Notes: generated from the sequence alone by a model not told the origin. A DNA stretch of 64,000 nucleotides from Georgenia daeguensis (GCF_039537705.1 NZ_BAABBA010000002.1:310001-374000), one strand, 5' to 3'. Shown: positions 53,381-63,869, counted from the stretch's first letter. A program made the numbers and translations.

Positions 53381-54616
53381 ATGACCAGCACCGGCCCTGC
53401 CCCCGCCCGCCGCCCTCGCGGAAGCGTCGCCGTCGTCGGCGGGCACGTCGTGCCCGTGGACGGCGAGCCGCTCGAGAGGGGCACCGTGCTCGTGGTCGAC
53501 GGCGTCATCGCGGCCGTCGGCACGGACGTCGCCGTCCCGGACGGCGTGCCCGTCGTCGACGCCGCGGGGCGCTGGGTGCTGCCCGGCTTCGTCGAGGCGC
53601 ACGCGCACCTGGGCGTCGCCGAGGAGGGGGTCGGCTGGGCCGGCGACGACACGAACGAGATGACCGGACCGAACATGGCCGCGGTGCGGGCCCTGGACGC
53701 GATCGACATCGAGGACGAGGGCTTCCGCGACGCGCTGGTCGGCGGGGTGACCTCCGCCGTCGTCAAGCCGGGATCGGGCAACCCGATCGGCGGGCAGAGC
53801 GTGGCCATCAAGACCTGGGGCGGCCGCACGGTCGACGAGCAGATCATCAGGGCCGCGGTCTCGGTGAAGTCCGCGCTCGGGGAGAACCCGAAGCGGGTGT
53901 ACTCCGAGAAGAAGCAGATGCCCTCCACCCGGCTCGGCGTGGCCAAGGTGATCCGGGAGGCGTTCGTGGCCGCGCAGGACTACGCGGCCGCGCGCGCCCA
54001 TGCCGTCGCCGAGCGCAAGCCTCATCAGCGGGACCTCGGGATGGAGGCCCTGGTGCGGGTCCTCGACGGCGAGCTCGTCTGGGACCAGCACACCCACCGG
54101 CACGACGACATCGCCACCGCCCTGCGCCTGGCCGAGGAGTTCGGGTACCGGCTCGTGATCAACCACGGCACCGAGGGCGCCAAGATCGCCGACGTGCTCG
54201 CGGAGAAGGACGTCCCGGTCATCTTCGGGCCGATGCTCACCTCGCGCTCCAAGGTGGAGCTGCGCGAGCGGGCGATCGCCAACCTGGTCCGGCTCGCCGA
54301 GGCGGGCGTGCGCGTCGCGATCACCACCGACCATCCCGTGGTGCCCATCCACTACCTGGTCCACCAGGCCTCCCTGGCCGTCAAGGACGGCCTCGACCGC
54401 GACGTCGCCATCAGCGCCCTGACCCTCAACCCGGCCGCGATGCTCGGGCTGGACGACCGGGTCGGGGCGCTGCGGGAGGGGCTCGACGGCGACGTCGTCG
54501 TCTGGTCCGGCGACCCGCTGGACGTCTACTCCCGGGCCGAACGGGTCTTCATCGAGGGAACCGAGGTGTACTCGTACCAGGACGGCGTGCGGGAGCGCGG
54601 CGAGCGCTTCGCCTGA
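53381..54616 (+). CDS. Amidohydrolase (imidazolonepropionase-like)
   Basis: 411 residues from ATG 53381. Composite beta-sandwich/TIM barrel: metal motif EAHAHLG (HxH), DQHTHRHDD, VINHGTEG and AITTDHPVVP with the last metal aspartate. Such enzymes hydrolyse C-N bonds in cyclic imides, amides or dipeptides. It ends 100 bp before the LarA-family gene on the same strand, but an operator lies between them, so it is probably not in the same regulatory unit. No signal peptide is seen. Substrate unknown. Confidence 0.88.
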   Translation: MTSTGPAPARRPRGSVAVVGGHVVPVDGEPLERGTVLVVDGVIAAVGTDVAVPDGVPVVDAAGRWVLPGFVEAHAHLGVAEEGVGWAGDDTNEMTGPNMAAVRALDAIDIEDEGFRDALVGGVTSAVVKPGSGNPIGGQSVAIKTWGGRTVDEQIIRAAVSVKSALGENPKRVYSEKKQMPSTRLGVAKVIREAFVAAQDYAAARAHAVAERKPHQRDLGMEALVRVLDGELVWDQHTHRHDDIATALRLAEEFGYRLVINHGTEGAKIADVLAEKDVPVIFGPMLTSRSKVELRERAIANLVRLAEAGVRVAITTDHPVVPIHYLVHQASLAVKDGLDRDVAISALTLNPAAMLGLDDRVGALREGLDGDVVVWSGDPLDVYSRAERVFIEGTEVYSYQDGVRERGERFA

Positions 54617-54637
54617 GTCGGTGCCGGGCGGGCCGGC

Positions 54638-54661
54638 GTCCACCGGTTGCCGCCTGTTGCC
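54638..54661. promoter_or_regulatory. Operator E (LacI-type), upstream of larA-like gene
   Basis: GTCCAC-CG-GTTGCC (54638-54651, left half degenerate at two positions) followed 4 bp on by GTTGCC (54656-54661). The arrangement and spacer gcct are almost those of operator B (gcca). It ends 54 bp before the gene start. Confidence 0.6.
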
Positions 54662-54715
54662 GTCGCGGGGGCGTCGCGATTGCCGCGGGGCCCGCTGGTG
54701 GAGGAAGGTCTACCC

Positions 54716-56016
54716 ATGACCTCGACGACGGTGGTACCCCAGGAGCTGGTGGAGCAGGCGAGCACGATCGGCGGGTCCGACGTGGTCCTGACGGACGAGC
54801 AGGTCCGCGAGCACATCCTGGCCTCGCTCGCGCGGATGGACCTCGACGGGCGCAGCGTCGCGCTGGTCGTCCCCGACGGCACCCGGGCCGTCTCGATGCC
54901 GCTGCTGATGCGCTCCGTCCACGAGGCGCTCGCGGGCCGGGCCACGACGGTCACCGTCGTCATCGCCCTCGGCACGCACGCGGCCATGAGCGAGGAGGCG
55001 ATCGCGGCGCACCTCGGCTTCGAGCCGGGCCGCATCGAGGAGACCTACCCGGGCTGGCGGGCGGTCAACCACGAGTGGTGGAAGCCGGAGACCTTCGCCG
55101 ACCTCGGCACCATCCCCGCCGAGGAGGTCGCGCGGTACTCCGGCGGCCGGCTGACCGACCGGCCCATGCACGTGGTCGTCAACCGCGCCGTCGTGGAGCA
55201 CGACGTGGCCCTGGTGGTCGGGCCCGTGCTGCCGCACGAGGTGGTCGGCATGTCCGGCGGCAACAAGTACTTCTTCCCCGGCCTGTCCGGGCACGACGTC
55301 ATCGACATGTCGCACTGGGTCGGCGCCCTCATCTCCTCCTACGAGATCATCGGCACGCGCGGCATCACGCCCGTCCGTGCCCTGATCAACGCCGCGGCGG
55401 ACCGGATCCCGTCCGAGAAGCTGTGCGTCGCCGTCGTCACGGAGGCCGGGACGGACCGGCTGCACTCCGTCAGCGTCGGGACCACCGAGTCCGCGTGGGA
55501 GGCTGCCGCCGACATCGCGGCGGACAGCCACATCACCTACCTCGAGCAGCCCGTCAAGCGGGTGCTGTCCATCCTGCCGACGATGTACGACGACATCTGG
55601 ACCGGCGCCAAGGGCATGTACAAGATCGAGCCGATCGTCGCCGACGGCGGCGAGGTGATCATCTACGCCCCCCACATCACGCAGATCTCCGCGATGCACC
55701 CGAGCCTGATGAAGATCGGCTACCACAACCGCGACTACTACGTGAAGCAGTGGGACCGGTTCAAGGACCACCCGTGGGGCGACCTCGCCCACTCCACCCA
55801 CCTGCGCGGGCAGGGCACCTACGACGCCGAGACGGGCGAGGAGCACAACCGCGTCACCGTGACGCTGGCGACCTCCATCCCGCGCGAGGAGGTCGAGGCG
55901 GTCAGCCTGCGGTGGATGGACCCGGCCGACGTGGACGTCGACGCCATGGAGGCCGACCCCGAGGTGATGGTCGTGCACAACGCCGGCGAGGTCCTCTTCC
56001 GTCTGCGGGACAGGTC

Positions 56017-56020
<4 letters not shown>
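54716..56020 (+). CDS. LarA-family nickel-pincer racemase/epimerase
   Basis: 434 residues from ATG 54716 after GGAGGAAGG. Active-site residues fall at the same numbers as in lactate racemase of Lactiplantibacillus: H174 and K184 in LPHEVVGMSGGNK (the lysine that carries the cofactor) and H200 in HDVIDMSHW (nickel ligand). A further catalytic histidine would be H88 or H118. Family members include lactate racemase and homologues that act on malate, phenyllactate and, as a C2 epimerase, D-gluconate. The operator before it and the nearby uronate genes point to a sugar acid, not lactate. Confidence 0.88.
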
Positions 56021-57471
<1,451 letters not shown>

Positions 57472-57489
57472 CCGCAAACAGGAGCACCG

Positions 57490-57509
57490 CCGTCGCCCCG
57501 GCGCGACGG
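57490..57509. terminator. Weak hairpin between larC and RibD-like gene
   Basis: CCGTCGC (57490-57496) pairs with GCGACGG (57503-57509), 6-base loop, between two convergent stops. There is no T-tract. Confidence 0.45.
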
Positions 57510-57518
57510 TCACCCGTC

Positions 57519-58085
57519 TCAGGAAGCGCTTCGGACGGTGTGGCGTAGGTAGATCACACCGTTGCGGAACCGTCGGTGGTCCAGCAGCTCGAGGTCCAGT
57601 CGGACGCCCCGGGGCAGCGCCGGCTTGCCGCCGCCCACGACCACGGGGCCAAGGAGCAGCACGCACTCGTCCACAAGCCCGTGGCGGAACGCCTCGGCCG
57701 CGATGGCCGCGCCGCCAATGCTCAGGTCGGAGTCGGAGGTTTCCTTGAGCTGGCGTACCGCCTCGGGCTCGAAGTGCCGCTCGATCCTGGTTCGCGCCGT
57801 CGACACCTCTTCGAGCGTCGAGGAGTAGACGACTTTGTCGGCGTCGCGCCAGATCCCCGCGTATTCGCGGACGACGGCCGGTTCGGTCGTCAACCAGTCG
57901 TCGCTCTCCCAGACGCGCATCGTCTCGTACATGCGGCGGCCGTAGAGCGAGGTGCCGATGTGTCGCTCGTGCTCGTTCCAGAACGCGTGCACCTCCTCGT
58001 CAGGCACGGACCAGTCGAAGGAGCCGGTCTCATCCTCGAGGTAACCGTCCAGCGAGGTGTTGGCTGCGTAGATCAACTTGCCCAT
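57519..58085 (-). CDS. RibD C-terminal/DHFR-like reductase
   Basis: 188 residues from ATG 58085 with GGAGG at 5 bp. It starts GKLIYAANTSLDGYLEDETG and has GTSLYGRRMYETM, KVVYSSTLEEV, DLSIGGAAIAAEAF and LLGPVVVGGGKPALP, the pattern of the stand-alone DHFR-like family that binds NADPH. It is not a true folate enzyme by pattern. Many are of unknown substrate. A second, diverged member lies 1.2 kb to the right. It converges on larC. Confidence 0.88.
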   Translation of the reverse strand: MGKLIYAANTSLDGYLEDETGSFDWSVPDEEVHAFWNEHERHIGTSLYGRRMYETMRVWESDDWLTTEPAVVREYAGIWRDADKVVYSSTLEEVSTARTRIERHFEPEAVRQLKETSDSDLSIGGAAIAAEAFRHGLVDECVLLLGPVVVGGGKPALPRGVRLDLELLDHRRFRNGVIYLRHTVRSAS

Positions 58086-58439
58086 GGGTGCCTCCGGCCG
58101 GACGGGGTCTAAAGGGTGCACTGTCACGGCGATACCGGCAAGAGCTCGACGGAGAGATCATCGAGCTTGCCAGCAGCAGAACAGCTCTGTACCGACACCA
58201 ATCCTGGCGCGCCCGGCGAGCGGTCCTGCCGCGAAGCAGCCGACGTCCTCCAAGAAGGATCCCTGCGGGAAACGGGCGCGCGCTCCGCGACAGCTCTGGA
58301 CGCGTGCCAGCGACGGTCGAAATTCGGCAGACCTCGCTGGAGGGAGTCGGGTTCTATTCGCGCCCTCGGTCCTGAACTGACAAAGTGGGAGCGCCAGCGT
58401 CGAGGGGTTGAAGGCGGGACTGCTGGCGCCGTGCCCAGA
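58086..58439. other. 354-bp stretch without a supported gene
   Basis: Several short open frames cross this region on both strands, but none has a recognisable start with ribosome binding site or a protein pattern I know. The base composition is less GC-biased than the flanks. It may be decayed DNA at the edge of an inserted segment. Confidence 0.5.
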
Positions 58440-59054
58440 TCAGGGCCTCGATGTCGTCTCAGCGATCCTTGCCTCGGCCGCGATTCGTTGCCGTTCGATG
58501 GCGCGGTAGACGGTGGAGCGGCCGACGCCGAAGAGTTCAGCGACTTCAAGGGTGCTGTACTCGCCGCTGTGGACCAGCGACACCAGGTGTGCCTCCTGCT
58601 TCCTGTTGAGCTTGGGCTGCTTTCCGCGCAGCCGGCCCTTCGCCCTCGCGACCTTCATGCCCTCGCGCGTTCGGAGACGGATCAGGTCGGACTCGAACTC
58701 GGCCACCATCGCGAGGACGTTGAACAGCAGTCGACCGACCGCGTCGGTAGGGTCGTAGACCGACCCGCCCAGGCTGAGGCTGACCTGCCGGGCGGTGAGC
58801 TCGTCAGCAATTGCTCGCGCATCCGGAAGGGACCGCGCCAGTCGCTCGAGCTTGGTGACTACCAAGGTGTCTCCAGCCCGGCACGCGGCCAGTGCCTCGC
58901 GAAGTCCGGGCCGTTCGCGGTCGGTGCCGGTCAGACCATGATCGACGTAGATCCGCTCCGCCTCCACGCCGAGGGCCAGGAGCCCGTCGCGTTGGGCGGT
59001 CAGGTCTTGCTGATCGGTGGAGCATCGGGCGTACCCGACAAGCAGGGCGCTCAT
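58440..59054 (-). CDS. Serine recombinase (resolvase/invertase)
   Basis: 204 residues from ATG 59054 after AGGAGATG. The catalytic serine is S12 in GYARCSTDQQD; arginines follow in KLERLARSLPD and in the helix FESDLIRLRTREGM. The C-terminal helix-turn-helix is TLEVAELFGVGRSTVYRAIE. Length is that of Tn3-type resolvases and Hin-type invertases. No transposase adjoins it and I found no clear crossover site. It probably marks a mobile or once-mobile segment. Confidence 0.92.
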   Translation of the reverse strand: MSALLVGYARCSTDQQDLTAQRDGLLALGVEAERIYVDHGLTGTDRERPGLREALAACRAGDTLVVTKLERLARSLPDARAIADELTARQVSLSLGGSVYDPTDAVGRLLFNVLAMVAEFESDLIRLRTREGMKVARAKGRLRGKQPKLNRKQEAHLVSLVHSGEYSTLEVAELFGVGRSTVYRAIERQRIAAEARIAETTSRP

Positions 59055-59135
59055 GGCGCATCTCCTAGGGTGGACCCGGTCGAGCCACACGCTGTGGTCG
59101 GCTCGGGCATCGGGCAGCGCCCGACGTCTCAGCAA

Positions 59136-59164
59136 GCGCCTCCGGTGCTGTGAGCACAAGGCGC
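59136..59164. other. Interrupted hairpin beside the recombinase
   Basis: GCGCCT (59136-59141) pairs with AGGCGC (59159-59164), and TGCT with AGCA inside. It lies in the 239-bp gap between the divergent recombinase and second RibD-like genes. It might be part of a recombination site; this is a guess. Confidence 0.3.
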
Positions 59165-59293
59165 CGACGAACCCGGTGCCGAGCCGCATGCGGCGTTGCT
59201 ATCTGCAGACTCATAGGGACGTCACCCCCCGATGTCCTGATGTGGTGGTACGAATAGTCGCGGCGCGACACCAACCGCTTCTGAGGGATGCTG

Positions 59294-59908
59294 ATGTCCG
59301 ACACCACCTGCCACATGTCGATCTCGCTCGACGGCTTCGTCGCCGGACCCGAGCAGAGCCGGCAAAATCCGCTGGGCAAGCGCGGCGGCGAGTTGCACGG
59401 CTGGCACATGGGCAACCCACGTGCAACCGAGGCCGACAAAAAGGCCAACGGATGGCTCATGCGCCCTCGTGGCGCCTACGTCATGGGCCGAAACATGTTC
59501 GGGCCAATCCGCGGCGGGTGGCACGAGGCGTGGGAGGGATGGTGGGGATCCGAGCCGCCCTACCACGCACCGGTCTTCGTGCTCACTCATCACGCCCGCG
59601 AACCGATCGAGATGGAAGGCGGGACCACCTTCCACTTCGTCACCGAGGGCTTTGACGCCGCCTACGCTCAGGCGCTGGAAACGGCCGACGGCAACGGCGT
59701 GGATATCGCTGGCGGTGCTTCGACAGTTCGACAAGCGCTCAACGCCGGGATGATCGACGAACTCACCCTCGACATCGCACCCGTCCTACTCGGCAGCGGC
59801 GAAGGCATCTTCGACGGCGTCGAGACCTTCGGGTTCGAGCCCGTCGAGGTGCTCCACTCACCGCTAGCTACCCATATCCGTTACCGCAGGCGTAGCGCTG
59901 AGCTGTAA
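59294..59908 (+). CDS. RibD C-terminal/DHFR-like reductase, second copy
   Basis: 204 residues from ATG 59294; GAGGG lies 6 bp before it, whereas an ATG at 59288 touches the site. It begins SDTTCHMSISLDGFVAGPEQ and has GAYVMGRNMFGP, PVFVLTHHAREPIEM, IAGGASTVRQALNAGMIDEL and APVLLGSGEGIFDG. Same fold as the gene at 57519 but clearly a different subgroup. Substrate unknown. Divergent from the recombinase; ends at a strong terminator. Confidence 0.9.
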   Translation: MSDTTCHMSISLDGFVAGPEQSRQNPLGKRGGELHGWHMGNPRATEADKKANGWLMRPRGAYVMGRNMFGPIRGGWHEAWEGWWGSEPPYHAPVFVLTHHAREPIEMEGGTTFHFVTEGFDAAYAQALETADGNGVDIAGGASTVRQALNAGMIDELTLDIAPVLLGSGEGIFDGVETFGFEPVEVLHSPLATHIRYRRRSAEL

Positions 59909-59950
59909 TTGCCCTTCGGGCGTCTCAATGGAGGATCCGCATGCGGTGGC

Positions 59951-59990
59951 CACGAGGCGCGACCCGCGATGATGTGGGTCGCGCCTCGTG
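59951..59990. terminator. Bidirectional terminator hairpin
   Basis: Perfect 15-bp stem: CACGAGGCGCGACCC (59951-59965) pairs with 59976-59990 around a 10-base loop. It lies between two convergent genes. Confidence 0.88.
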
Positions 59991-60012
59991 AACTACGCGG
60001 TCGTTCAGTTGA

Positions 60013-61689
60013 TCACTGCTTGGCGAGGATGTCGTCGACCGCGGCGTGGCCCAGTGTCATCCCCTGGCCGATCGTGGCGCCCGGTCCCGGGTAGACGCCG
60101 CCGAAGACGTTGCCTGCGGCATTGCCGATCGCGTAGAGGTTCGCCATCTTCCCGCCGTCGGTCTTGTAGACCCGGGCCTTCTCGTCCGCGCGCAGCCCGC
60201 CGCACGTGCCCAGGTCGCCGGGGACGACCTTCATCGCGTAGTACGGGCCCTTCTTCGCCAGTGGGCGCAGGTTCGGGTTGGGCGTGTTGGTCGGGTCGCC
60301 GTAGTAGCGGTCGTATGCAGTCTTGCCGCGATCGAAGTCGTCGTCCTGGCCCTGGGCGGCGAGCACGTTGAACCTCGCCACGCCGCCGGGGAGATCGCCG
60401 ACGCCGATCGTCCTGCCGAGCTCCTCGATGGTGTCGGCCTTGAACGCGATCCCAGTGTCGAACCACGCCTTCGGAATCCCCATCATCGGCATCTTGACCC
60501 CGCCCATGACGTACGACTTGACGAACTTGTCGTCGAAGATGAGCCATGCCGGTAGGTGGGGAGCTTCGCCGTCGTCCAGACCGAGGATCGCCTCGCCGGC
60601 CCGCATGTAGTCCGTCGACTCGTTGAAGAACCGGTGGCCGGATCCGTCGACGATGAGGGTGCCGGGGAGGGAGCGCTCGGCGAGCGCCATCATCGGGGGG
60701 CCCTCGGGGTCGGGGCTCTGCAGTCCCGGGAACCACCAGGTCTTGTCGAGCAGGGTGAGATCGAGTCCGTGCTTCTTGGCCAGGTCGATCGTGTCTCCGA
60801 CGTTGCCCTTGACGCCGAACTGCCAGCCTGCCTCGATGGCCGGGGACTGGTACTCGTGGCGCTTGTCGATATCGCGGTCGAAGCCGCCGGCGGCGAGGAT
60901 GACGGCGCGGTTCGCCCTGATCCTCTCCTGCTTGCCGTTGCGCTCGACGACGACGCCGATGACCTTGTCGCCGTCGAGGATGAGGTCGATCAGAGGGGTG
61001 GAGTTCCAGAGGTGGACTCCGGCCTTGCGGGCGCCGGCGAGGAGCGCGGCGGCGAGGGCCTGGCCGCCGGCTGCGTAGTCCTTGCGGAGGGCCAGGCCGC
61101 CGATGCCCTGGATGACGCGGCGGGCGATGCGCCAGCTCGCCTTGTCCGGCCGCTTCATCATGAGGTTCATCCACTTGAAGTCGGCGCCGGTGATGGGCAT
61201 GGGGATGGGGGCGGCGATACCGCTGGCCTGGAGCAGCTTCCGGTCGTCCCCGAGCTTGTTGAGGTTGAAGGGTGCCGGTTCGACGGAGCGGCCGGTGGAC
61301 GAGCCTCCTGGCTCGTCGGAGAAGTAGTCGGCGTACTCCTTCATGTGGATGAGGTTGAGGTCGGTGTTGGCGAGGAGTGCGTCGACGGTCTTCGCCGCGT
61401 AGTCCAGGTGGGTCTGCCAGCGCGCCTCGGGGGCCTCATCGCCGACCACGGTGCGCAGGTAGGTCTCCGCCCGGCCGCGGGTGTCCTTAGCACCGGACTT
61501 GGCGACGATGCGGTTGCCCGGCATCCACATTCCGCCGCCGGAGAGGGCCGTCGATCCGCCGTAGAGCTTGTCCTTTTCGACGACGACCGTGGACAGTCCC
61601 TGCTTAGCGGATAGAAGCGACGAAAAGAGACCCGTTCCGCTCCCTACGACGACGACGTCGTAGGTGTGGTCCCAAGAATTGTCCGCCAT
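60013..61689 (-). CDS. KstD-like FAD-dependent dehydrogenase
   Basis: 558 residues from ATG 61689; AGGAG is rather far (13 bp) and GAGAG nearer. FAD-binding motif VVVGSGTGLFSSLL, then VEKDKLYGGSTALSGGGMWMPGN; AILAAGGFD-type motif here VILAAGGFDRD; C-terminal GNAAGNVFGGVYPGPGATIG. This is the fumarate reductase/3-ketosteroid delta-1-dehydrogenase family. The tyrosine near the end (VYPG) is where KstD has a catalytic one. The substrate may be a steroid or another cyclic ketone. It is divergent from a MarR gene that probably controls it. Confidence 0.85.
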   Translation of the reverse strand: MADNSWDHTYDVVVVGSGTGLFSSLLSAKQGLSTVVVEKDKLYGGSTALSGGGMWMPGNRIVAKSGAKDTRGRAETYLRTVVGDEAPEARWQTHLDYAAKTVDALLANTDLNLIHMKEYADYFSDEPGGSSTGRSVEPAPFNLNKLGDDRKLLQASGIAAPIPMPITGADFKWMNLMMKRPDKASWRIARRVIQGIGGLALRKDYAAGGQALAAALLAGARKAGVHLWNSTPLIDLILDGDKVIGVVVERNGKQERIRANRAVILAAGGFDRDIDKRHEYQSPAIEAGWQFGVKGNVGDTIDLAKKHGLDLTLLDKTWWFPGLQSPDPEGPPMMALAERSLPGTLIVDGSGHRFFNESTDYMRAGEAILGLDDGEAPHLPAWLIFDDKFVKSYVMGGVKMPMMGIPKAWFDTGIAFKADTIEELGRTIGVGDLPGGVARFNVLAAQGQDDDFDRGKTAYDRYYGDPTNTPNPNLRPLAKKGPYYAMKVVPGDLGTCGGLRADEKARVYKTDGGKMANLYAIGNAAGNVFGGVYPGPGATIGQGMTLGHAAVDDILAKQ

Positions 61690-62076
61690 TGCGTATCTCT
61701 CACTCCTTTGAAGAATGCGTGACATGTCATGCCACGCGTTGATATTGCTTGACGGCGGGAAGAGCAGGGGCCGAGCCGTGGTGGTTGCCGAGTGCGCTCC
61801 TCCCCGGAGGTGCTCTGATGGCGTTCCGCGGGGCTCGCGAGCGTGGCGGTGTGGTCCCTGGCCTGGCCCTGCCTTCAGGGTGGCGATGTTGCGCGCTCGC
61901 TAGATGCCCGCACCGGCTCCCGTGGCGAAGTCAACTCGACCATTCATCAGTGCCATCTGTGTGCCTCTCTTGTGTCGTTCGGTTGGTACAGACTGGACCG
62001 AGCACGACCAACACGGCGGGACTACGGTGTCGCACCGACACTATCAGCGGAGGGGTGCGCTCGATAAACTGGGCCG
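61690..62076. promoter_or_regulatory. 387-bp divergent control region, kstD-like / marR
   Basis: No gene is supported here. It should hold the promoters of both divergent genes. The one clear element is the 15-bp palindrome at 62027-62041; I see no convincing -35/-10 pair. Confidence 0.5.
62027..62041. promoter_or_regulatory. Putative MarR operator
   Basis: Perfect inverted repeat GTGTCG-CAC-CGACAC, 35 bp before the MarR gene start and close to where its promoter should be. This is the kind of site a MarR dimer binds. Confidence 0.55.
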
Positions 62077-62592
62077 ATGGGGAGAGCGCGAACGACCTCG
62101 AAGCCGGCGCCACAGGGGCTGCCAACATCTCTTCCGTACCGGGTGGAGGCGTTGGCCGCGACCAGCGCGTTGATGTACATCTGGTCGCTTCCACAGTTCC
62201 AGCGCGCACTCGCGGCCCACGTCGCTCCCGACGTGGACCTGGGGGTGCAGACACTCGTTCGTCATCTGGGGATGTTCGGAGCACAGCTCCCCAGTCACTT
62301 GGGCGTCGCTCTCGGCATGACGCGATCGAACGTGAGCAAGATCGTGCGCCGGGCCGAGGCGCACGGGCTGGTGACCCGTGAACCCGTCGACCGTGACGGT
62401 CGTTCGATCCTCGTCGACCTCAGCCCGGCCGGCGACGTCCTGGCCGCGCAGATCCTGCACTCGGGAGACGAGATGATGAGAGAAATGACCAGGGGGTGGA
62501 GCCGCGAGGAGCTGCGCGACTGGACACGACTCTCCCATCGCCTGGCCAACGCTGCCGCTGAGTATGCGCAGAAGATCATTAACGCCCACTGA
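62077..62592 (+). CDS. MarR-family regulator, divergent from KstD-like gene
   Basis: 171 residues from ATG 62077. A helical N-terminus is followed by the winged helix: LPSHLGVALGMTRSNVSKIVRRAEAHGLV (helices 2-3, about residues 71-99) and wing REPVDRDGRSILVDLS. The protein is a little longer than usual at its N-terminus (basic tail GRARTTSKPAPQG). Divergence from the flavoprotein gene and a palindrome in between suggest local control by the flavoprotein substrate or a related ligand. Confidence 0.9.
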   Translation: MGRARTTSKPAPQGLPTSLPYRVEALAATSALMYIWSLPQFQRALAAHVAPDVDLGVQTLVRHLGMFGAQLPSHLGVALGMTRSNVSKIVRRAEAHGLVTREPVDRDGRSILVDLSPAGDVLAAQILHSGDEMMREMTRGWSREELRDWTRLSHRLANAAAEYAQKIINAH

Positions 62593-63310
62593 GACGGGCG
62601 CGGAGACGCTCGCCAGGACCACGCGCCCGGGGTAGTTCGTTCCGTAGTTCGGTGCGTCATGCGCTCGCTCATTGTACTGACCGGGGAGTTTGGTTGAGCG
62701 GCGCGATTCGCTGGTCCGGTTCGGTGACGCGAGTGCCCCGCCTTGAATTTTCGTGCCGCTTGCGGGCGGCCGAACTCGTGGTTTACCGCGGCGTGCCGGT
62801 TGCCGAGGGCGCGGCCTGTCCCCGTCGCCCACTAATTCATAGCGGCTCCACGAAACCAGAACCAGCGAGGTCAGTTCCTCGCTACGTCCAAGTGGCTTCG
62901 GTCCGCCGGCTGCTCAACATCCGAAACCCGCCGGTGCGGCGGCCGGCGACCTCGACGACACCCGGGCGGTGACGCCACCGCAGCGCGACGATCTGCCGCA
63001 CCATCGCCGGTGAGGGCCCTGGTCGGGCTGCGTCACGGCCGGCGGGCCGGAGGACTGCCCGTTGCCCAACTGACCGCTGTCCCGCAAGGGGATCGGTTAT
63101 CGGGACAGCCGGGAGAATGAATAGCCCCGGGCTGAACGCGGCCTTTGACCTACGCGGCAAGGGTGCGCCGTGGGCCTTGGATGACCAGCTAGAACTGGGC
63201 CACCCATACGCAACGCACGACCGTCCGATCGGAGTCTTGTTGATACACACTGTCTACTCCGGGGTGGATGCGTGCACTACTCAGAGGGGTGCGCCGGCCA
63301 GTTAGACGTG
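62593..63310. other. 718-bp stretch without a supported gene
   Basis: Open frames of 60-120 codons occur on both strands (for example 62882-63250 minus and 62652-62972 plus), but they lack a ribosome binding site, a known pattern or normal codon bias. The sequence is less GC-rich than the flanks. It looks like decayed or non-coding DNA. Confidence 0.5.
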
Positions 63311-63838
63311 TCAGGTCCGAAGACGGAAGCCGCCGATCGAGATTTCGAGCGTCACCTTCACCGGAGCCTCCGCATCCACCAGGACGCAGCCAGCGGTTGT
63401 CACGACGCCCTGGTACTCGTCGCCGAGGCAGAGGTAGCGGTCTGGCTCCGGCCAAGGGACCCGGAAGCGGCCTTCGTTGACCTCGGCGAGTCTGCCGGCC
63501 GGGAGGTCATCAACGTTCAGTTCTATGCCCACTCTTGGGATGTCGTGATCGTCCGGTGCGTCGCGCCCTGGCCAGGTGGCCTCGAACGCCGCTAGGAGTT
63601 CGTCGCGGGTGAGGACGATGACGCGCGACCACGAGTCGACGGTGCCGCCGTCGAACGGCATGGGATGGTCACTGCGCGAGACGACCACGGCGCTGAGCTC
63701 ACCGGCCTCTGGCTCATCGGGCGAGGGACTGCAGGCGAGCAACACCAGGGTCGCCGCGGCTACCAGGAGGGCTTTGCGAGCGACGCGCGGACTCCTGCCC
63801 CGCGCACGTGCAGGAGTGCCCGGAATTTTCGTCTGCAT
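63311..63838 (-). CDS. Small putative lipoprotein
   Basis: 175 residues from ATG 63838 (a GTG directly before it is possible), with GGGAGG 4-5 bp upstream. A basic N-terminus and hydrophobic stretch end in lipobox VLLAC, so it is probably exported and lipid-anchored. The mature part is acidic, with two further cysteines (YLCLGDEY and TAGCVLV) that could form a disulfide. I recognise no family. Its neighbour to the right also seems to encode an exported protein. Confidence 0.7.
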   Translation of the reverse strand: MQTKIPGTPARARGRSPRVARKALLVAAATLVLLACSPSPDEPEAGELSAVVVSRSDHPMPFDGGTVDSWSRVIVLTRDELLAAFEATWPGRDAPDDHDIPRVGIELNVDDLPAGRLAEVNEGRFRVPWPEPDRYLCLGDEYQGVVTTAGCVLVDAEAPVKVTLEISIGGFRLRT

Positions 63839-63869
63839 CACGCCTCCCTCTACTGCGGTTCGTGCTGAT

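Noticed and set aside
55075..56016. Extending larC upstream to a GTG inside the larA-like gene
   Set aside because: The upstream 314 codons are an Arg-rich shadow of the larA frame with no LarC homology; conserved LarC starts at about 56032.
58078..58549. Open frames on both strands between the first RibD-like gene and the recombinase
   Set aside because: They overlap each other and the neighbouring genes' starts or ends, and none shows a recognisable protein.
62652..62972. 106-codon plus-strand frame
   Set aside because: No ribosome binding site and no pattern; it overlaps another chance frame on the opposite strand.
62882..63250. 122-codon minus-strand frame in the gene-poor stretch
   Set aside because: No ribosome binding site, no known pattern and many Ser/Pro/Arg residues as in a chance frame.
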